Of a stretch of DNA of 64,000 nt, positions 59,680 through 64,000 are shown piece by piece. The stretch is from assembly GCF_000238915.1 (NCBI RefSeq), contig NZ_BAEG01000073.1, positions 124,001 through 188,000 of the forward strand, in the 5' to 3' direction. Under the pieces are notes generated by a model. That model did not search any database. It saw nothing but the letters and a program-made list of their open reading frames with translations, and was not told where the DNA came from. The DNA comes from Arthrobacter globiformis NBRC 12137. Its GTDB lineage: Bacteria; Actinomycetota; Actinomycetes; Actinomycetales; Micrococcaceae. A program made the position numbers and the translations under genes. How positions within the stretch are numbered: the first letter of the stretch is position 1; each line of letters starts with the position of its first letter.

Positions 59680-61002
59680 TCAGCAGTTGGGCGAATCATA
59701 TTCGTAGGCTCCGGCGTCAGCAGCGGCCGTTCCGCTGCAGTCCCCGTTCTGAACGGAGGGGGCTTGCATGAGGTCCACCGTGTAGGGCGTGGTGCCGGCC
59801 CTGTCGATGGCGGGACTGGTGCTGGTCAGGCGGAGGTCCGCGGGTGCACTGACAAATCCTGCAGGCGCCATGCTGGTGGTGCTGTTCGGCGTGATGTTCG
59901 TCGGGCCGTTGAGGACGTTCTGCTTCTCGGTCCAGCCCGAACCGTTGATCCACAGGGAGTTCTTAACGCCCACCAGGATGTTGGCCCGGACCACCGTTGA
60001 GGACGGGCATGTCGCGTGGCACACGATCGCCTGCGACTGGGTGCCGGTCAGGTAGACCGTGTTGAACTCAAAAACAGTGCCGTTGGTGGGGCCGAACGAT
60101 GTCCCGTTTCCACGGGCAATGAGGCCCTTGGCCTCGGAGCAGTTGGCGCCGCAGGTCGAGCGGATGAGGTTGTAGCGGAACGTGTTGCCGTCCGCCGTTC
60201 CGGAGGACTTTCCAAGTTCGGAGAAGTTGTTGTTGTCCAGCGACACGTTGTGGTGAATGTTGTTGCGGCTGCCGTTGTAAATTTCGAACGCACCGCCGTC
60301 CTGGTTGTAGTCATAGGACTTGCCGGTGGACCCGCTGACGGTGTTGCCGGAGAATTCATTGTCACTGCCGTTTATCAGGACGCCAAAAGCTCCCGAGTCG
60401 TCGCTGCAGTTCACGGCAACCGACGTGCCGCAATTGGTGCCCGGCGTATTCACATTCATCACGTTGTTGCTGGTGAGCGAATTTCCCGTGTAGTTGCCGT
60501 AGTCGGACCCGCTGCCGACCTTTAGCCCGACGGCATTGTTGGACGCGCTGGAGTTCCTCACGGTATTGCGGTCGCCGGTGATGCTGATTCCGGCGTAGCC
60601 GCAGGCCACGGCGCGGAGACCCTCAACGATGGTGTAGCTGCCGTTGATCCGGATGCAGTTTCCTGATTTTCCGCCGGTGACTATGGGGGCGTTGCCCGTG
60701 CCGTAACTGTTGAGCGTGATGGGAGCGGTGGAGGTTCCGCTTTGTGCGGTGACGACGCCGCCAGTGAAGGTGTCGCCCCGGCGGAACCTGACGGTGTCGC
60801 CTGGCTTGAGGACCGCCTGGTTGACCTTGGAGAGGGTCTTCCACGCCGATGTGCTGGCCGTGCCGGAGTTGCTGTCGCTGCCGGCCGCGCTGACATAGTA
60901 CGTGGTGCCTGCGGCGGACGCCGGAGCAGCAGCTCCGGCAATCAATCCGCCGACCATGAGGAAAGTGGCGAGAACTGCGGCGGCCGGAGATTTGATCTTC
61001 AT
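59680..61002 (-). CDS. Secreted right-handed parallel beta-helix protein
   Basis: A 440-residue exported protein. The signal peptide is clear (KIKSPAAAVLATFLMVGGLI, then GAAAPASAA cleavage). Residues 34-90 (TYYVSAAGSDSNSGTAST, AWKTLSKVNQAVLKPGDTV) are the DUF1565-like start of pectate-lyase-type helices. About ten irregular coils rich in Asn/Ser/Gly ladders follow (GISITGDRNTVRNSS, NNIHHNVSLDNNNFSELG, FEFNTVYLTG). Such proteins are polysaccharide lyases/hydrolases or adhesins; I see no certain catalytic triad. Six cysteines could pair outside the cell. Asn-rich codon use is lower in G+C than its neighbours. Confidence 0.88.
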   Translation of the reverse strand: MKIKSPAAAVLATFLMVGGLIAGAAAPASAAGTTYYVSAAGSDSNSGTASTSAWKTLSKVNQAVLKPGDTVRFRRGDTFTGGVVTAQSGTSTAPITLNSYGTGNAPIVTGGKSGNCIRINGSYTIVEGLRAVACGYAGISITGDRNTVRNSSASNNAVGLKVGSGSDYGNYTGNSLTSNNVMNVNTPGTNCGTSVAVNCSDDSGAFGVLINGSDNEFSGNTVSGSTGKSYDYNQDGGAFEIYNGSRNNIHHNVSLDNNNFSELGKSSGTADGNTFRYNLIRSTCGANCSEAKGLIARGNGTSFGPTNGTVFEFNTVYLTGTQSQAIVCHATCPSSTVVRANILVGVKNSLWINGSGWTEKQNVLNGPTNITPNSTTSMAPAGFVSAPADLRLTSTSPAIDRAGTTPYTVDLMQAPSVQNGDCSGTAAADAGAYEYDSPNC

Positions 61003-61258
61003 GTTTTTACCTGCATCTGATCAATGGCGGGACGTGCTTTATGGCAGAGCAATGCCTTATTCGTAAAGCACCCCGTGCACGGTCGATCCAGATCAGGCAC
61101 ACCGAATTACCCCGCCCTTGGCATTCAGGAGCGGGACAACGGCGTGTAGTGATTTGAGACCGCTACATTCAACCCAGCCGGCAATGAGTGTTCAGATTGA
61201 GACCTTGCGCACTTAAAGCTAGGTTCCGCCCCGCCCGAAGTCAAAAGATATCAGTTGA

Positions 61259-61285
61259 ATAATGGGGCACTGAATGCCCCATTAT
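61259..61285 (-). terminator. Hairpin downstream of the luciferase-like oxidoreductase
   Basis: ATAATGGGGCA and TGCCCCATTAT form a perfect 11-bp stem with a 5-nt loop, 94 bp after the oxidoreductase stop. There is no long U-tract. The rest of the 376-bp gap (61003-61378) has a CCGTGCACGG palindrome at 61073-61082 and no gene that I can support. Confidence 0.5.
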
Positions 61286-61378
61286 GCGGCGGTCATTTCC
61301 CGCTCCACGCGTTGACCTGCAGGTTTAGTCAAAACGCATCTGCCAGAGCGGGACCAATATTTCTTTTTCCTGAGGGAG

Positions 61379-62368
61379 TTAGACGCTGACCAGTCCGGCT
61401 GCCTCTGCCAGGAGCTCAACCGAGCGCAGCCGTTCTTCGGTTCCGGTGCTCTGGTGCGCCACGATGAGCTCGTCGGCGTCGGCGTGCCGGGCAAAGCCGT
61501 CCAGATAATCCAGCACGACGTCCGGGGTGCCCACGGCAGAGTACTTCATCATCTGCGAGACGTGCCGTCCCTGCGGCGAGTCCAGAATCATGTCCGCCTC
61601 GTCGTCGGTGAATTGCCTCCCGCCGCCGAAGAACAGTGAGACGCGGGCACGCATCGTGGCACGCAGGATCTCCTGGGCGTCTGAGGCAGCATCGGCGGCC
61701 ACCACGTTGACGCCTGCGATGACGTGCGGCGCGGCCAGCTGCTCTGACGGTTTGAACTCCCGGCGGTACACGGCGACGGCGTCCTGCAGCGCGTTCGGGG
61801 CGAAGTGGGAGGCGAAGGCGTAAGGCAGCCCCAGCTGCGCAGCCAGCCGCGCCCCGAAAAGGGAGGAGCCCAGAATGTAGAGGGGAACGTTGGTTCCCCT
61901 TCCCGGCGTCGCCTCCACGCCCTGCACGCGGGTGGGCCCGGTGAGGTAGCCCTGCAGCTCCAGGACGTCCTGCGGGAAGGTGTCGGCCGAGCCCGGATCA
62001 CGGCGCAGCGCCCGCATGGTGTTCTGGTCGCTGCCCGGCGCACGTCCGAGGCCCAGGTCAATCCGGCCCGGATGCAGGGTCTCCAGGGTGCCGAACTGCT
62101 CGGCGATGGTGAGCGGGGAATGGTTGGGCAGCATCACTCCGCCGGCGCCCAGACGGATGGTGTCGGTGTGGGCGGCGACATGGGCGATCAGCACGGACGT
62201 GGCAGACGACGCGATCGAGGACATGTTGTGGTGCTCGGCGTACCAGACCCGCCGATATCCGAGCTTCTCCGCCAGCTGCGCCATGGCGACGCTCCCGGCA
62301 AAGCTCTCCGCCGCCGTCTGGCCCTTGCCGATGGTTGCCAGGTCGAGGATGGAGAGGGGAACAGTCAC
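61379..62368 (-). CDS. Luciferase-like (LLM) flavin-dependent oxidoreductase, MsnO8-type
   Basis: A flavin-dependent oxidoreductase of the luciferase superfamily, MsnO8-like group. [20 protein letters not shown] begins the barrel, and [20 protein letters not shown] carries the conserved His pair of this group. [20 protein letters not shown] and [20 protein letters not shown] complete the FMN site. The annotated start is GTG 62368, next to the conserved first strand (329 residues, the usual length). The frame stays open to GTG 62488, which would add a 40-residue low-complexity extension with no ribosome site. Substrate unknown. Confidence 0.88.
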   Translation of the reverse strand: MTVPLSILDLATIGKGQTAAESFAGSVAMAQLAEKLGYRRVWYAEHHNMSSIASSATSVLIAHVAAHTDTIRLGAGGVMLPNHSPLTIAEQFGTLETLHPGRIDLGLGRAPGSDQNTMRALRRDPGSADTFPQDVLELQGYLTGPTRVQGVEATPGRGTNVPLYILGSSLFGARLAAQLGLPYAFASHFAPNALQDAVAVYRREFKPSEQLAAPHVIAGVNVVAADAASDAQEILRATMRARVSLFFGGGRQFTDDEADMILDSPQGRHVSQMMKYSAVGTPDVVLDYLDGFARHADADELIVAHQSTGTEERLRSVELLAEAAGLVSV

Positions 62369-62491
62369 TGTGGAGCCGGCCTTTCGTTGCGGTGCGCTGG
62401 CGGGCCGTTCCGGTAGCGGAACAGGCACACTGGCGACAACGACGGCGGCGGCCGGGATATTTCTGGATGTCGCCGTGGCTTCGGACACGGA

Positions 62492-62525
62492 GGAAGGGGG
62501 CCACCGTTTCCGGCGACCCCCTTCC
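62492..62525 (-). terminator. Hairpin after the PxKF protein gene
   Basis: GGAAGGGGG and CCCCCTTCC pair around an inner CCG/CGG stem, about 50 bp after the stop of the PxKF gene on the minus strand. There is no U-tract, so its role as terminator is only probable. Confidence 0.5.
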
Positions 62526-62574
62526 CGCGGTTTAACCCATGCGTGCTACTTGCCGGCTCAAGTCCGCAGCAGCG

Positions 62575-64000
62575 CTACTTCAGCTTGAAGTTGGCATTGA
62601 TGTGGGAACCGTCGGCTGACGTCATGCTGAGCTGGAAGCAGACCCCTGGCATGTTCGGCGTCTTCCAGTTGTAGATGTACTGGCCACCCGTCGAGTCGTA
62701 CCTCAGGGAGGTATTTCCGGTGGCCGTGATCTCGATTCCGTCCTGGAGAGCCAGCGGACTGCACGCGATCTGCCGGACTCCCATCTTCACGATGCTGGTG
62801 TCCGTCAGCTCTGTGGCGCCCACGAACACTTCGAATTTGGCAGGTACGGTGCTTCCTGCCTTCACCGTGTTGAGGACGCCGCCCATGTCGATGGGCTGGT
62901 AGAAGCCCTTGGGCTCCCAGGCTTTCACCGTGTAGGTCTGCGTAATTACGGATGTGCGTCCCGCATTGTCCGTGGCCGTGGCCGTCAAGGTGTGCGTGCC
63001 CACCTCCGCAGAGTAGCCGGTCACGGCGCAACTGGCCGGACCTGAACCCGCATCCGTGGCGGTGCATGTGGGCTGGGCGCCGAGGGACCTGAAGTACGCG
63101 TCCGCCAGAACTGAGTCGAATGTGGCAACCGGATCCGTCAGGTCCACTTTGAAGGCCGCGCTGGACACTTCACCGGCGGGCGTTGTGTTGTCCGCGTCAT
63201 CCGTGAACGCCGGGCTGGCCAGGACCATGCCGGTGCCTTCTCCACTGGACACCGCCGTCTTGACGGCGGACTCCGGACCCGAGAGTGCATCCGTCCCGGT
63301 AAACGTCGCCGTGACCGGGCCGGTGTACCAGCCGTTCGCGCCCTCCGTGCCGCTGAGGTTCGTGAACGAAACGGACGGCGCCGTGAGGTCGATCTTGTAG
63401 CTTGCGGACGGTGTGCCGGTTTCCGAGGCATTGCCGGCAAGGTCCGCGAAGGCCGGGCTGCCAACAACGACGGTGGCTCCCTCTCCAGCGGATGTTGCGG
63501 TCTGGGTTGCTACGGCCGGCCCCGACACTGCGTCAGTTCCGGTGAACGTTGCCGTGACGGGGGCGTTGTACCAGCCCTTGGCATTCGGCTCCCTGTCGGC
63601 TTCCGTGTACGCCACCACTGGCGCCGTGCCGTCGATCTTAAAGCTTGGGGTAACCGCTCCAAGGGCCGAGGCGTTGCCCGCGGTGTCACTGAACACCGGG
63701 CTCCTGACCTCTATGGCCGCTCCTTCGGTGCCCGCAGCTGTTGTTTCGCTCGCGGACTGGGCGGCGGGGCCGGATGTTGCGTCGGTGGCGGTGAACGTGG
63801 CCGTAACGGGCCCCCTAAACCAGCCGTCGTTGCCGACTGGTCCTTCTGCGCCTGCGTAGCTCACTGCGGGAGGGGTTGCGTCAAGGCCCAAGGGCACAGT
63901 GTCCTTGGAGGTGGAGCCTCCGGCGCTGGTTGCGGAGCAGGTGTACGCGATTTTCACCTGGTCCGCCGAAATAGCCTGTTCCTCGCAGCCGGTAGTGACC
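62575..64000 (-). CDS. Secreted repeat protein with Ig-like repeats and C-terminal PxKF domain (5' end outside window)
   Basis: The frame is open through the right window edge, so the N-terminus is missing. The visible 475 residues hold three tandem repeats of about 82 residues (63634-63882, 63391-63633, 63145-63390). Each begins D-x-T-x-P-x-V and contains GWY..PVTATFTGTDA.SGP and SPAF.D.AGN. A shorter Ig-like repeat (CTATDAGSGPASCAVTGYSA) and a PxKF domain (AGSTVPAKFEVFVGATELTD to the C-terminus, IYNWKTPNMPGVCFQLSM) follow. PxKF domains close large actinobacterial extracellular proteins. It is probably surface-exposed or secreted with a binding or enzymatic part upstream. Confidence 0.85.
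   Translation of the reverse strand, partial: VTTGCEEQAISADQVKIAYTCSATSAGGSTSKDTVPLGLDATPPAVSYAGAEGPVGNDGWFRGPVTATFTATDATSGPAAQSASETTAAGTEGAAIEVRSPVFSDTAGNASALGAVTPSFKIDGTAPVVAYTEADREPNAKGWYNAPVTATFTGTDAVSGPAVATQTATSAGEGATVVVGSPAFADLAGNASETGTPSASYKIDLTAPSVSFTNLSGTEGANGWYTGPVTATFTGTDALSGPESAVKTAVSSGEGTGMVLASPAFTDDADNTTPAGEVSSAAFKVDLTDPVATFDSVLADAYFRSLGAQPTCTATDAGSGPASCAVTGYSAEVGTHTLTATATDNAGRTSVITQTYTVKAWEPKGFYQPIDMGGVLNTVKAGSTVPAKFEVFVGATELTDTSIVKMGVRQIACSPLALQDGIEITATGNTSLRYDSTGGQYIYNWKTPNMPGVCFQLSMTSADGSHINANFKLK

Overview
The window is chromosomal DNA from a high-G+C actinobacterium, most likely Arthrobacter, Pseudarthrobacter or a close Micrococcaceae relative. The grounds are the very high G+C, GTG and TTG starts, many apparently leaderless genes (a TANNNT hexamer 6-7 nt before the start codon), an IdeR/DtxR-type iron box, an actinobacterial-type SAM-IV riboswitch, and the gene repertoire (Mrp antiporter, YkoEDC, PxKF-domain protein, GH15 enzyme). 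I see no phage, transposase, CRISPR or plasmid gene. The genus call is inference from content, not from a search.

Layout. 1-5.7 kb: an SDR/epimerase cut by the left edge, an MMPL exporter with a divergent MarR regulator and a MarR-type operator, a methyltransferase, a LysE exporter and a low-molecular-weight tyrosine phosphatase. 5.8-11.7 kb: folate branch genes, namely a P-loop kinase fused to aminodeoxychorismate synthase (PabB) and PabC, around a cardiolipin synthase, then a degenerate EAL protein. 11.7-18.1 kb: two divergent blocks linked to sulfur. One is a flavin monooxygenase / MIO-less ammonia-lyase-like / cysteine-synthase-like operon. The other is a SAM-IV riboswitch driving DUF1737, rhodanese and metZ. 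18.4-21.6 kb: a DUF1508 gene, a truncated DUF1905 remnant, and an iron-boxed adenylation-thiolation-membrane acyltransferase fusion. 21.6-26.7 kb: a racemase-family protein, a GCS2 ligase, an XRE-MurA fusion and a secreted DUF1906 protein. A dispersed intergenic repeat surrounds the first three of these.

26.7-31.7 kb: a GNAT enzyme, a TPP riboswitch with ykoE-ykoD-ykoC (thiamine-precursor ECF transporter), a UPF0303 protein and a DUF4235 protein. 31.7-41.5 kb: ion homeostasis, with the six-gene Mrp Na+/H+ antiporter (mrpA-C-D-E-F-G, all overlapping), an Atg22-like MFS protein and a KhtT/KhtU-like K+/H+ antiporter pair. 41.6-47.6 kb: dcd, a secreted CAP/VCBS protein broken by a poly-C frameshift, a SRPBCC protein, tRNA-Gly(CCC), an MFS exporter with its divergent LysR regulator, and a zinc-ribbon orphan. 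47.6-56.9 kb: amino-acid metabolism, with putA, an APC permease, a LysR regulator, panD, an AEC carrier and a sarcosine-oxidase-like flavoenzyme. 56.9-64 kb: a pseudo-phosphatase/GH15 fusion, a secreted beta-helix protein, a luciferase-like oxidoreductase, and a repeat-rich PxKF surface protein cut by the right edge.

The strongest leads are several unusual fusions (kinase-PabB; XRE-MurA; adenylation-carrier-acyltransferase under an iron box; pseudo-TPP-GH15), the MIO-less lyase operon, and the 20-bp dispersed repeat family with a large hairpin element. All coordinates come from reading the sequence. No database search was run.
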